Assembly (NCBI GenBank): GCA_033762255.1
Contig: JANRLT010000036.1
Coordinates: forward strand, 1 to 64,000
DNA: 64,000 bases
Direction of reading: 5' to 3'
Source: Pirellulales bacterium
GTDB taxonomy: Bacteria; Planctomycetota; Planctomycetia; Pirellulales; JALHPA01
Below are positions 18,173 to 26,925 of the stretch, piece by piece. The notes under the pieces are model-generated. The model was not told where the DNA came from. It worked only from the letters and a program-made list of their open reading frames with translations, and made no database searches. The translations under genes were made by a program, and so were the position numbers. The first letter of the stretch is position 1. Each line of letters starts with the position of its first letter.

Positions 18173-18343
18173 TAGGGCTGAGCCTTAGCGAATACCCAGT
18201 TGATAGCAAAATGGGAGTTATCCAAGCTCTGAGTCAACCCATGATATCACTGAGGAAGGGGTTACAAGACTAAGATAACCCATTTTGTTGAAGGCTCATG
18301 AGGTTTAGTGCATGGCTATGAGGATAGTTTCATAATCATACAG

Positions 18344-18381
18344 CAAAAAAGCCCCTGGCTACAACGGTTTAGCCAGGGGCT
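18344..18381 (-). terminator. Rho-independent terminator of the PEP-CTERM gene
   Basis: The perfect 11-base arms AGCCCCTGGCT (18350-18360) and AGCCAGGGGCT (18371-18381) flank a 10-base loop. Read on the minus strand, a run of six T follows. It sits about 40 bases past the stop of the minus-strand PEP-CTERM gene. Confidence 0.9.
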
Positions 18382-18421
18382 GTAACACGGCATGGATACT
18401 CTACATTCTAAATCATTTTGA

Positions 18422-19126
18422 CTACCGACCCTGCCGCCACCAAATTCCACACCCCGCGATCACCAACCCCGCCAACATCCAGCTTGACGGTTCGGGGATA
18501 AATCCCACGGTGATGTTATCCAGCAATACACCATCAAAGTCATTGCTTTCGACCAAGGTGATCTTGTTAAAGGGATCCGTGTCGGTCACGCCGATGAATA
18601 AGCGATTATTAAACGCCAAACCAGGGCCAAATGTCCCCACGGGGACGGTTTTGGAGGATGCGGTCACGGTATTTTCCAGGATCAGGCTCAGTGTGTTAGC
18701 ATCACTATCACCGACGTTTGTCGCGTAAAAGCCAAAGCCCGTGACAGGCTTATTTAGGGCAAACCAGTCGGGAATACCAGGTTCGGTGGCGGAGGCCGGT
18801 CCCGCGTCCAGTAAGCTATTCGTTCCGCTCACAGCCAAAGCCGCAAATGCCGCGACAAAATTCACATCGGACTGAGCGGTCGCGCCCGTGCCAGGGAAAG
18901 TTAGGGTGGGATCCAGCGAAAAACCGGGATAGCTTTCCAGGTCATCCACGCCAAACAGCGCCAGCGCGGAGGTAAAGCTGCTGTTGGCCACGGCGGGCGT
19001 CACGGGACCGGCATCGGTTCCCAGATATAGTGTTTGGCAAAAACCGTCACAGGGGGCAAACACCAAGCAACAGAACGCAAAAAGACAAATGCCAAAACGG
19101 CGTAACACGGCGGGTGTGTGGCTCAT
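18422..19126 (-). CDS. PEP-CTERM sorting-domain protein, exported
   Basis: A 234-residue protein beginning with a signal peptide (basic RR near residue 9, then FGICLFAFCCLVFAPC). The C-terminus is a classic PEP-CTERM sorting signal: PEPSSWMLAGLVIAGCGIWW, then RQGR. Between them is a beta-rich domain of unknown function, poor in charge and rich in Ser, Thr and Gly. PEP-CTERM proteins are handled by an exosortase and placed at the cell surface; no exosortase gene is in this window. GGAG eight bases upstream supports ATG 19126. An upstream extension of the frame would put residues before the signal peptide. Confidence 0.88.
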   Translation of the reverse strand: MSHTPAVLRRFGICLFAFCCLVFAPCDGFCQTLYLGTDAGPVTPAVANSSFTSALALFGVDDLESYPGFSLDPTLTFPGTGATAQSDVNFVAAFAALAVSGTNSLLDAGPASATEPGIPDWFALNKPVTGFGFYATNVGDSDANTLSLILENTVTASSKTVPVGTFGPGLAFNNRLFIGVTDTDPFNKITLVESNDFDGVLLDNITVGFIPEPSSWMLAGLVIAGCGIWWRQGR

Positions 19127-19386
19127 GAGCAAATCTCCGGGGGGAATATCCAAGGTGGGGCAAAAACTCTTAGAGATAGTGTAATTTAGGCCGTTGGGGG
19201 AAACAACGGGCTGCAAACCCGCCGCGAGGGGTGTTTGGGGACAATTTGCCCGTCCCGCCGCTGCTTCTTAGAGGTTAGCCAGCAAAATATGGCCTACGCC
19301 CTCTCAGAAATTATCGGGGGAGGACAAAATGGGGCGAACTGCCGATACGGGATCACACATCCAGGTCCAGCGATCTCTCCCGTGCA

Positions 19387-20730
19387 TTAACCCAAGAGTT
19401 CCCGTTCGACAAATTTGGTATCGATGGTTCCGCTGGCAAAGGCGGCGTTGCTGAGGATTTCTTGTTGTAGGGGGATGGTGGTAGCGATCCCTTCGATTTT
19501 CATCTCGCGCAATGCCCGTAGCGTGGTTTGAATGGCTTGCGCTCGGGTGGGCTGGTAGACAATCAGTTTGCCAATCATCGAGTCATAATAGGGGCTGACC
19601 GTGTAGCCGCTATAGGCATGCGAATCCCAACGCACTCCCGGACCACCAGGGGGGATCAGTTGGGTGATTTTACCGGGAGAAGGTTGGAAATTTTTTGCGG
19701 GATCCTCGGCGTTGATTCGACATTCGATCACCGCCCCGCGCGGTTGGACTTCTTCCTGGGTAAAGGGAAGTTTTTCTCCCGCGGCGACCATGATTTGAAG
19801 TTTGATCAAATCGACTCCGGTCAGTAATTCGGTCACCGGGTGTTCGACCTGAATCCGCGCGTTCACCTCGATAAAGTAAAAATTCCCCTGCTGATCGACG
19901 ATAAATTCGACCGTGCCCGCATTGGTATATCCGGCGGTCCGCGCCAGATTGACCGCGGCGTCGCACATGGCCTGTCGGACGGCGGGATCCAGGCGGCTCG
20001 AAGGGCTTTCCTCGATCAATTTTTGATGCCGGCGCTGGGTGGAACAATCGCGCTCATACAGATGCAGAACATTGCCGTGCTGGTCGGCGATGATTTGCAC
20101 CTCGACATGGCGGGGTTTTTCGATATAGCGCTCCAGGTAAATTCCCGCGTTGCCAAAGGCGGCCTGCGCCTCGGCGCTGGCTTGCTGGATCGCGCTTTTG
20201 AGGGTGAGATCGTTGCTGGCGACACGCATGCCGCGCCCACCCCCTCCGGCGGTCGCCTTGATCAAGACCGGAAAGCCGATCTCCCGCGCGACACGCACCG
20301 CCTCTTGTTCGTCGGTGATCAGGCCATCGCTGCCGGGAACCACCGGCACATTCGCCTGCCGCGCCAGTTTGCGGGCGGAATTTTTATCCCCCAATTTGGC
20401 CATCGCCTCGGGCGTGGGGCCAATAAAACCGATCTGGCAAGCGCGGCACACTTCGTTAAAGTGGGCGTTTTCGGATAAAAAACCAAAGCCCGGATGAATC
20501 GCCTGGACATCGCCAATTTCGGCGGCGCTGATGACTCGATCAATCTTTAAATATGATTCAGCCGCCTTGGGGCCGCCGATGCAATACGCCTCGTCCGCCA
20601 GGGTCAAATAATGTGCGCCGCGGTCGGCTTCGCTGTAAACCGCCACCGATTCAATCCCCAGTTCGCGGCAAGCGCGGATCACACGCAGGGCAATTTCTCC
20701 GCGATTGGCAATAAGTATGCGTTTAAACAT
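19387..20730 (-). CDS. accC: Acetyl-CoA carboxylase, biotin carboxylase subunit AccC
   Basis: A 447-residue ATP-grasp enzyme that carboxylates biotin on AccB, in the first step of fatty acid synthesis. It starts [21 protein letters not shown]. Further motifs are [12 protein letters not shown] (glycine-rich ATP loop), [31 protein letters not shown] and RINAEDP, all hallmarks of biotin carboxylase. Length matches the E. coli enzyme. It lies downstream of accB on the same strand, in the common accB-accC order, 122 bases apart. Confidence 0.97.
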   Translation of the reverse strand: MFKRILIANRGEIALRVIRACRELGIESVAVYSEADRGAHYLTLADEAYCIGGPKAAESYLKIDRVISAAEIGDVQAIHPGFGFLSENAHFNEVCRACQIGFIGPTPEAMAKLGDKNSARKLARQANVPVVPGSDGLITDEQEAVRVAREIGFPVLIKATAGGGGRGMRVASNDLTLKSAIQQASAEAQAAFGNAGIYLERYIEKPRHVEVQIIADQHGNVLHLYERDCSTQRRHQKLIEESPSSRLDPAVRQAMCDAAVNLARTAGYTNAGTVEFIVDQQGNFYFIEVNARIQVEHPVTELLTGVDLIKLQIMVAAGEKLPFTQEEVQPRGAVIECRINAEDPAKNFQPSPGKITQLIPPGGPGVRWDSHAYSGYTVSPYYDSMIGKLIVYQPTRAQAIQTTLRALREMKIEGIATTIPLQQEILSNAAFASGTIDTKFVERELLG

Positions 20731-20852
20731 AGGAGCTGGATAAAAGTATCAAGGAATCCCGGGTCGTCGCCGCCCCCCTGGGCCCATTTCGGGCGCGGTT
20801 GGGGCCGTTTGCGATCTTCTTTACCGACAGAATGGCAATCCATCCCCGCGAC

Positions 20853-21350
20853 TTAGCCCGGGGAAAGTTTGAATAATGGCTGGCCAAATTCGACCGGTTG
20901 GCCATTTTCCACCAAGATCGCCGTGACTTGTCCCGTCACTTCGGCGGGTATCTGGTTAAAGACCTTCATCGCCTCAATAATGCAGACCACGGTTTCCGCG
21001 CCAATATGATCCCCAATTTTGACATAGTTGGGAGATTCGGGATTGGGACGCGAATAATATGTCCCGACCATCGGGCTTTTGATGACGATCTGGTTGGCGT
21101 CATCAGGGGGGGCGGATGAGGCGGCAGGCTTGCTTGCAGCCGCGGGAGCCGGGGCGGGAACCGAGGACATGGCCAGGGGGGGCGCGACCGTGCCGCTGAC
21201 TTGGGGTTCATACCCCCGCCGCAAGCGGACCCGTTGCTCTCCTTGCTTAAGATCAATTTCCGAAAGATCGTGTTCCTTCATCAGTTCCACTAATCGGCGA
21301 ACTTTTTTTACGTCAAAAATATCGCCCTGGCCCGCACCGGAATTCGTCAT
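20853..21350 (-). CDS. accB: Acetyl-CoA carboxylase biotin carboxyl carrier protein AccB
   Basis: A 165-residue carrier protein. The N-terminal part (VRRLVELMKEHDLSEIDLKQ) is typical of AccB. An Ala/Pro-rich flexible linker follows, then a biotinyl domain with the biotinylated lysine in CIIEAMKVFNQIPAE. The residue after the lysine is Val where most families have Met (AMKM or AMKV are both seen). The start at ATG 21350 is supported by GGAGG six bases upstream; an in-frame start five codons earlier would lie over this ribosome-binding site. The gene lies between the M24 peptidase and accC. Confidence 0.95.
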   Translation of the reverse strand: MTNSGAGQGDIFDVKKVRRLVELMKEHDLSEIDLKQGEQRVRLRRGYEPQVSGTVAPPLAMSSVPAPAPAAASKPAASSAPPDDANQIVIKSPMVGTYYSRPNPESPNYVKIGDHIGAETVVCIIEAMKVFNQIPAEVTGQVTAILVENGQPVEFGQPLFKLSPG

Positions 21351-21503
21351 GAATCGCCTCCGCAAAAGTTCCCGGCATTGGTCTCAGCTAGCTGAATACC
21401 CAAAAAAGCCGTTCCCGAGGTATGAAGGGGAAAATGCTGTGAAATTGCCCATTATTCACAACTATTCTTGTAAAAAAGCCAGATTATACTCACTTTTGGC
21501 AAT

Positions 21504-22619
21504 TTACGTAACCCAAGCCGCCCGTGTTGAATTCCAACTTTTTGGTAAAGTGCTGAGCACTTCATGTCCGTCTTTGGTCACCAAAACGTCGTCTTCTAAC
21601 CGCACGCCGCCAAATCCCGGCAAATATATTCCCGGTTCCACGGTGACGATCATCCCTGGTTCTAAAATTTGGGTGGAGGTGGTGTTAAAACGTGGCATTT
21701 CATGGACATCCAGACCTATGCCATGACCCAGGCCATGCCCAAAATACTTGCCAAATCCAGCTGCGGCGATGGAGTTTCGCGCGGCGGCGTCGACGACGGA
21801 ACATTCGACCCCGGGGCGAATTTTGGCGATGGCCGCTTTTTGTGCCGCCAGGACCGCGCGATAAATTTTTTCCAATTTGGGGTGAGTCTTGCCGGTAATG
21901 ACAATTCGCGTCAGATCGCTGACATAACGATTGGCCCGCGCTCCCCAATCGACCAATAGCAGCGGATTTTCGCCTAATTTGGCATGGCTAGCACGCCCAT
22001 GCGGCAAAGCCGCGCGAGGTCCGACAGCCACGATCGGCTCAAAACTATGACCGCTGCCACCGCGATTGCGAATTGCCTGCTCGAGTTGATGGGCAAAATC
22101 GATTTCCCGCTCGTCCGGGGAAAGTTTATCTAAACACGAGACAAAGGCCTCTTCGGCGATTTTTACCGCCTGGCGAATCTCGCGGATTTCCTGGGCATCC
22201 TTAACAGCGCGCAGGTTTTCAATGAGGGCGTGGGTACTGACCCAGTCTAGCTTTCCTTTGAGGTTTTCATCGATTCGCTCCCGCAGGCCCACGGTCATGG
22301 TGTCGGCCTCGCAGCCGCAGGACCGAATCCCTAGTTTTTTGAGGGTGCGCGCAACCGCCTGATCCATCGTCTGGGTCCCGCGACCGGTTTTGCGGACTAC
22401 CAACTCCAAATTGGGACATTCATCCGCCAATTGGGTGACAAAGCGGGAGTCTGTAATCAAAATTTCGCGTTGCGGATCAAGAAAAAGGATCGAATCCTCG
22501 CCGGTAAACCCGGTTAACCAATGAACGTTGGTTTCGCGCTGCACCAACAAGCTGGGGATTTTTTCTTTGTGCAGGGATTTGCGCAACAATTCCCGGCGGC
22601 GGGCAAAACGATCGGTCAT
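21504..22619 (-). CDS. Xaa-Pro aminopeptidase, M24 family
   Basis: A 371-residue metallopeptidase with a creatinase-type N-terminal domain and a C-terminal pita-bread fold. The two-metal ligands are visible: Asp in LLLVDWGA, Asp in YVSDLTR, His in GHGLGHGIGLDVHE, Glu in VTVEPGIYLP and Glu in GGVRLEDD. Members remove N-terminal residues before proline (PepP/PepQ type). A peptidase next to accB-accC also occurs in other phyla, often with efp between; here efp is absent. Specificity (aminopeptidase or dipeptidase) is not decided by sequence. Confidence 0.92.
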   Translation of the reverse strand: MTDRFARRRELLRKSLHKEKIPSLLVQRETNVHWLTGFTGEDSILFLDPQREILITDSRFVTQLADECPNLELVVRKTGRGTQTMDQAVARTLKKLGIRSCGCEADTMTVGLRERIDENLKGKLDWVSTHALIENLRAVKDAQEIREIRQAVKIAEEAFVSCLDKLSPDEREIDFAHQLEQAIRNRGGSGHSFEPIVAVGPRAALPHGRASHAKLGENPLLLVDWGARANRYVSDLTRIVITGKTHPKLEKIYRAVLAAQKAAIAKIRPGVECSVVDAAARNSIAAAGFGKYFGHGLGHGIGLDVHEMPRFNTTSTQILEPGMIVTVEPGIYLPGFGGVRLEDDVLVTKDGHEVLSTLPKSWNSTRAAWVT

Positions 22620-22926
22620 AGTTAAAATCGAGGCGGCGTAAATGGGAGGTGGCGATTCATACGATTACGTGGGCTTAGCATAGCACATTTTTAGCGAATT
22701 TGGCCACCAAAAGGCTAAAACCAACTCTCCCGGCGGAAAATTGACCTAATTTTACCCCGGAAGAGAAATCCGACAGATACGCGCTTGTATATATTTGATT
22801 ATATTCTATACAGTATGCTGGCTAAGCAATTCCGGGTCATGACGTAGAATTGCAAGTGTGCATGGGATACGCCAGTAGGTAAAGCGGGGGCAGTGATGGT
22901 AACCCGCGCAGCATTTTTGTGAAATT
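22620..22926. other. Intergenic region upstream of two divergent genes
   Basis: No gene is visible in these 307 bases between the divergent M24 peptidase and membrane-protein genes. It contains an AT-rich block (TATATATTTGATTATATTC around 22789-22810) that could carry promoter elements in either direction. I could not assign a convincing -35/-10 pair. Confidence 0.35.
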
Positions 22927-24216
22927 ATGTCAACTTCGCGCGTGGGGGACTTTCCAGAGGCGGAAAGAGCGGGAGGCACCATCAAACTCTGGTGGTGGCT
23001 CTTGGTGGGGAGTTATTTGGTCGGCCAAGCCGCGTTGGCGGTTATTTTATGGAAAATTGTCGCGGGGCGCGAGTTTAGCCATGACACCGCCGACTATCTA
23101 AAATATCTGGCCGATCCCTGGATGTTGCTCAAACCCGTTTCCGACCATGACACCGTGGGGGGGCGGATCGCTTCCCCCTTGTTGCCGGTGGTGATCTCTC
23201 CGTTGATATACGCGCAACGCATTTTAGGAATAAATACGTTTTTGGCTCTGCGTGGCACGATGATCATCTGCGCCACGATAGGCATGGGGATCGGTTGGGG
23301 GCTGGCCCTGCGGGATTATGGAGTACCACGCGGTTGGCGGCAATCTTCCTTGATGTGGCTTCTCTGGGCGTTGCCGGTCTGCTGGTTGGCGACTAGTTTA
23401 ATGTCCCAGGATGACGCTATTGCCGCTGCCTGGTCGGGTCTCGCACTATGGGCATGGCGGCGGCACGGACCCATCGCTAGCCTGCATGTGGCGGGTCTAG
23501 GCATGTTTTGCGCTAAACCATTTCTAGTTCTTATTTTCTTGCCTTTATGGCTGGCCACGCCTGGCAAGCGCTGGACGTTGTTTCTGTATGGGACGATTTG
23601 GGTGGCGTCGTGGGTGGCCTTGATTGCCTGGCGGGATAGCGGGCTAGCCAGTTTTGGGCATTCCGTCCACCCTACCATGAGCGGCAATCTGTGTTCCATT
23701 TGGTGGATTTTGGCCGGCTATTCCACTCCCCAGGCCGCTCATGATTTTCGGATCTTGGCAAAACAACTGGGGTCATATTTGACATTGATCGTGTTGGGTG
23801 GCTGGACTGTGGCTGGATTATCCCGTCCGGTCCCGGTACCCCGGGGCGTGGTCATTACTTATTGCCTGTTTTTTGTGGCATTTGTGGGGATGATGCCCGA
23901 ATATGAATTGTGGTACATGCCCTGGTTGATTTATGTGCTTTGGGAGGTGGCGCGGCGGGGGGATTATGCAACCTGTCTGGTGGGGTGGTCGCACAGCGCC
24001 TGGGGATATGCCTACAAGCTTCTTTATGCCTGCGATCATCGAATCTTTAATAAAGCGCTTCCGTCTCCGCTGCAAACCTGGTATGCCCGGACGGTGGACT
24101 GGGATTTGCGGTTACCATTAGTCATCTGCGCCGCGGCCACGATACTTTCGGCGTTGTGGTTGGCGTGGAGGTTATGGCGTACCCCTCCAGCAGCGGGGGC
24201 CTTATCAATGAAGTAA
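22927..24216 (+). CDS. Polytopic membrane protein, possibly a GT-C type glycosyltransferase
   Basis: A 429-residue protein with about nine or ten hydrophobic segments, the first at WWLLVGSYLVGQAALAVIL. The early luminal loop HDTADYLKYLADPW has an acidic pair in the position used by GT-C glycosyltransferases, and a late MMPEYELWYMPW segment recalls polyprenyl-linked mannosyltransferases (GT87-like). I do not recognise it firmly. The C-terminal tail is short and basic. No ribosome-binding site is clear. It stands alone on the plus strand, and no cell-envelope partner adjoins it. Confidence 0.65.
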   Translation: MSTSRVGDFPEAERAGGTIKLWWWLLVGSYLVGQAALAVILWKIVAGREFSHDTADYLKYLADPWMLLKPVSDHDTVGGRIASPLLPVVISPLIYAQRILGINTFLALRGTMIICATIGMGIGWGLALRDYGVPRGWRQSSLMWLLWALPVCWLATSLMSQDDAIAAAWSGLALWAWRRHGPIASLHVAGLGMFCAKPFLVLIFLPLWLATPGKRWTLFLYGTIWVASWVALIAWRDSGLASFGHSVHPTMSGNLCSIWWILAGYSTPQAAHDFRILAKQLGSYLTLIVLGGWTVAGLSRPVPVPRGVVITYCLFFVAFVGMMPEYELWYMPWLIYVLWEVARRGDYATCLVGWSHSAWGYAYKLLYACDHRIFNKALPSPLQTWYARTVDWDLRLPLVICAAATILSALWLAWRLWRTPPAAGALSMK

Positions 24217-24629
24217 ATTAACTAAAATGATATATTTGAATTTAATCATCATGGCTGTGGCTTTTTAGCAAGTGTTTTTCAGTAAGTCGCGGCTGCCCTG
24301 GGAAATGTGTGGTGGATTGCGCGAGAGCAAATAGGTGCAATCCATACTGGCCTAATCTTTTGTTGTTGCTTATTTTCCCCGTCTCCCGCTGATCAGCGGG
24401 CAGTTTTAGCCATCGGCATATTCGTAACGCCAACGTATAGCCTGGTAAGTATTTTTGCATCGGAGGCGGGTTAAATGGGGGCGTCCCGTGCGGGTAATAC
24501 AGTAGTCATCGTGATTTGAGATATGGCATAAAAAATACCACAAGTTGCACTGGCGTAGTAACTTGCATCAATTTAGAATGTGCTTGTGAATAGTTTCACT
24601 AACCCTGATCGGGGAAAGTGTCAGCGATC
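24217..24629. other. Intergenic region with a perfect palindrome
   Basis: No convincing gene is present. A perfect 16-base palindrome CCCGCTGATCAGCGGG lies at 24385-24400 and is followed by CAGTTTTAG, so it could form a short hairpin with a GATC loop and act as a weak terminator for the upstream gene. A partial GTCTCCC heptamer precedes it. Sequence just before mqnA (24540-24620) is AT-rich. Confidence 0.4.
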
Positions 24630-25448
24630 ATGAAAACGCTCGGCAAAAAATTACAACTCGGCGCTGTCAGCTACCTCAACACCAAGCCCCTTATCGAGGG
24701 ACTGGCAGAACTAGCCCCTTACGCCAATTTGCAGTTGGATTATCCCAGCCGCTTGGCGGATCGCCTGGCCCGGGGGGAGCTTGACGTGGCTCTGATCCCC
24801 TCGGTCGAGTATTTTCAAAATCCCGCTTATCGGATTATCTCGGATGCGTGCATTGGTTGCCGGGGACCGGTCCTGAGTGTCAAGCTATTTAGTCGGGTGC
24901 CCATGGATCAGATCCGCACACTGGCCCTGGATGAAGGATCGCGCACCAGTGCCGCATTGACTAAAATTCTCTTGTGGCAGCGGTTTGGCATAAGGCCGCG
25001 GTTGCAACCCTTGCCGGTTATGGCGGGCTTGGCCGATGCCGACACCGATGCCGTCCTGCTCATCGGTGATCGCGCGATTTTTTCCCCAAGTGGCAAATTT
25101 GCCGAAGTTTGGGACTTAGGGGATGAATGGTGCCGTTGGGCGGAGCTACCCTTTGTGTTTGCCATGTGGGTGGCACGGCCTGAGATCGACACCACCGAAA
25201 TCACCACTGCGCTAGAGTTAGCCCGTGACCGGGGGGTCGCCCAGTTGGGTCAAATTGCCCTCCGTGAAGCGGCGACGCTGGGGATGACCGTTCCACAGTG
25301 TCATAGTTATTTGCGGGACAACCTGTATTTCTACCTTGGCCCGCGCGAAGCGCGCGGCTTGGCCCTTTTTTATCAGCATGCGCAAGCGTTGGGCTTGGCG
25401 CCCGCGGGAGTCAACCTTGTCCGCCATGATTACGAAACTGTTGGATAA
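24630..25448 (+). CDS. mqnA: Chorismate dehydratase MqnA (futalosine menaquinone pathway)
   Basis: A 272-residue protein of the periplasmic-binding-protein fold. It dehydrates chorismate to 3-enolpyruvyl-benzoate, entering the futalosine route to menaquinone. Motifs include GAVSYLNTKPLI, ALIPSVEYF, DACIGCRGPVLSV and LLIGDRAI, as in known MqnA. A GTG 12 bases upstream is an alternative start. Its last 23 bases overlap mqnC, which indicates co-translation. The rest of the pathway (mqnB, mqnD, mqnE) is outside the window. Confidence 0.93.
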   Translation: MKTLGKKLQLGAVSYLNTKPLIEGLAELAPYANLQLDYPSRLADRLARGELDVALIPSVEYFQNPAYRIISDACIGCRGPVLSVKLFSRVPMDQIRTLALDEGSRTSAALTKILLWQRFGIRPRLQPLPVMAGLADADTDAVLLIGDRAIFSPSGKFAEVWDLGDEWCRWAELPFVFAMWVARPEIDTTEITTALELARDRGVAQLGQIALREAATLGMTVPQCHSYLRDNLYFYLGPREARGLALFYQHAQALGLAPAGVNLVRHDYETVG

Positions 25449-26631
25449 ATCAATCGCGGGAGAACGGCTAACTCCGGCCGAGGGGTTGCAGCTCTTGCAG
25501 TCGCACGACCTAACGGCATTAGGGCAGGCGGCTGACGCAGTCACGCGCCGCCTGCATCCAGAAGACTTTCGAACCTACAATATCGACCGCAATATCAACT
25601 ACACCAATATTTGCACGGCGGTTTGTGATTTTTGTGCTTTTTATCGTACTCCCCGACATGCCGAAGGATATGTATTAGACCGTCAGACACTATTGCAAAA
25701 AGTCCGGGAAACCGCCGAGTTGGGGGGGGATCAAATCCTGATGCAAGGAGGCTTGCACCCGGATTTTAAGCTGGAGTGGTACGAAGAATTATTATCGGAT
25801 ATCAAGCGAGAGTTTCCCCAGATTAACGTGCATGGCTTTAGCCCGCCCGAGATCCATCACTTTACCAAAGTCAGCAAGCTCCCCTTGCGGGAGGTGCTAA
25901 CCCGGTTAAAGGCCGCGGGACTGGGAAGCCTGCCCGGCGGTGGGGCCGAGATTTTGGTCGATCGCGTCCGCGCTGCGATCACCCGCGGCAAAGTCATGAC
26001 CGAAGATTGGCTGAATGTGAACCGCGTTTGGCACGAATTAGGGGGGCGCAGCACGGCCACCATGATGTTTGGACATGTCGAGACTTTGGCCGAGCGCATC
26101 GAACATTTAGAACGGTTGCGGCAACTCCAGGACGAAACCGGCGGCTTTACCGCGTTTATTTGCTGGACTTTTCAGCCGGAACATACGGATATGGCTCATC
26201 TGCCCCCGGCAGGAGGTTTTGAATATCTCAAGACCCAGGCGGTCGCGCGGTTGTATCTGGACAACTTTGCCAATATTCAGTCAAGTTGGGTCACCCAGGG
26301 GCTAAAAGTCGGGCAACTGGCGTTGCTGTACGGAGCAAACGACATGGGGAGCCTGATGATTGAGGAAAACGTGGTTTCAGCCGCGGGGACGGTGCATTAT
26401 CTGAGCCTTAATCAAATGCGCGACGCTATCCGCGAGGTGGGGTACATCCCCCGCCGGCGAAATGTCTTTTATGAATTGCTGCCTGAGCCGGCTGATTCCG
26501 CCGCTTATGATGTCCCGGCTTACCAAGCGGTTTCGGTCCAACAACAAACGGCCCAGCAGGCTGCCCAGCAAATCCTCGACCCAAAATTGGCCCGGGCAAA
26601 TGACCTGCTGCGGGTGGTCAACCAGGCTTAA
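25426..26631 (+). CDS. mqnC: Cyclic dehypoxanthine futalosine synthase MqnC (radical SAM)
   Basis: A 401-residue radical SAM enzyme. The 4Fe-4S ligands are Cys63, Cys67 and Cys70 in NICTAVCDFCAFYR, and ILMQGGLHPD follows, a strong MqnC/MqnE signature. MqnC cyclises dehypoxanthine futalosine. I favour MqnC over MqnE because of LEWYEELLSDIK, the INVHGFSPPEIHHF block and the fusion-like position behind mqnA. The start ATG 25426 (MITKLLDKSIAGERL) matches the family; the frame is open further upstream inside mqnA, but those residues are not family-like. It overlaps mqnA by 23 bases. Confidence 0.93.
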   Translation: MITKLLDKSIAGERLTPAEGLQLLQSHDLTALGQAADAVTRRLHPEDFRTYNIDRNINYTNICTAVCDFCAFYRTPRHAEGYVLDRQTLLQKVRETAELGGDQILMQGGLHPDFKLEWYEELLSDIKREFPQINVHGFSPPEIHHFTKVSKLPLREVLTRLKAAGLGSLPGGGAEILVDRVRAAITRGKVMTEDWLNVNRVWHELGGRSTATMMFGHVETLAERIEHLERLRQLQDETGGFTAFICWTFQPEHTDMAHLPPAGGFEYLKTQAVARLYLDNFANIQSSWVTQGLKVGQLALLYGANDMGSLMIEENVVSAAGTVHYLSLNQMRDAIREVGYIPRRRNVFYELLPEPADSAAYDVPAYQAVSVQQQTAQQAAQQILDPKLARANDLLRVVNQA

Positions 26632-26662
26632 TGGGGTGGTAGGCAATTTTGGGTTAAATAAA

Positions 26663-26682
26663 GCCGCCGATGGCATCGGCGG
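26663..26682 (+). terminator. Hairpin after mqnC
   Basis: GCCGCCGATGGCATCGGCGG forms a near-perfect 9-base-pair stem with a one- to three-base loop, 32 bases after the mqnC stop. No T-run follows on the plus strand, although TTTATTT follows on the minus strand, so its polarity is unclear. A GGGAGAC-type repeat (26686-26711) lies directly behind it. The rest of the gap to 26925 shows nothing else. Confidence 0.45.
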
Positions 26683-26685
26683 AAT

Positions 26686-26711
26686 GGAGACAGGAGGTAG
26701 GAGACGGGAGG
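26686..26711. repeat. GGAGAC/GGGAGG heptamer-like repeat
   Basis: GGAGACAGGAGGTAGGAGAC followed by GGGAGGA repeats an approximately seven-base G/A-rich unit. Related arrays lie at 18142-18172 and, in complement, at 36247-36294. Confidence 0.5.
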
Positions 26712-26925
26712 AAAAAATTTGGATTTTGGTCTTTTTTGGTCAAAACAACGGGATTACCGACCCACATTGCTGGACCAGCCAGCGGTGGGACACGTTCTAA
26801 GCTACCTTTACGTTTGCGGAAAATCTCTTTGCCCCCGCTCCCTTTCATCGGTATGATACTCTTGGCAGATTTTGCCAATTCTATCATCGGGGGGCTTATC
26901 GCACTTTTGGGGGAAAGGATTTTGC

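Noticed and set aside
24242-24460. 72-residue minus-strand open frame in the gap before mqnA
   Set aside because: No ribosome-binding site or protein-like pattern, and it crosses the GATC palindrome.
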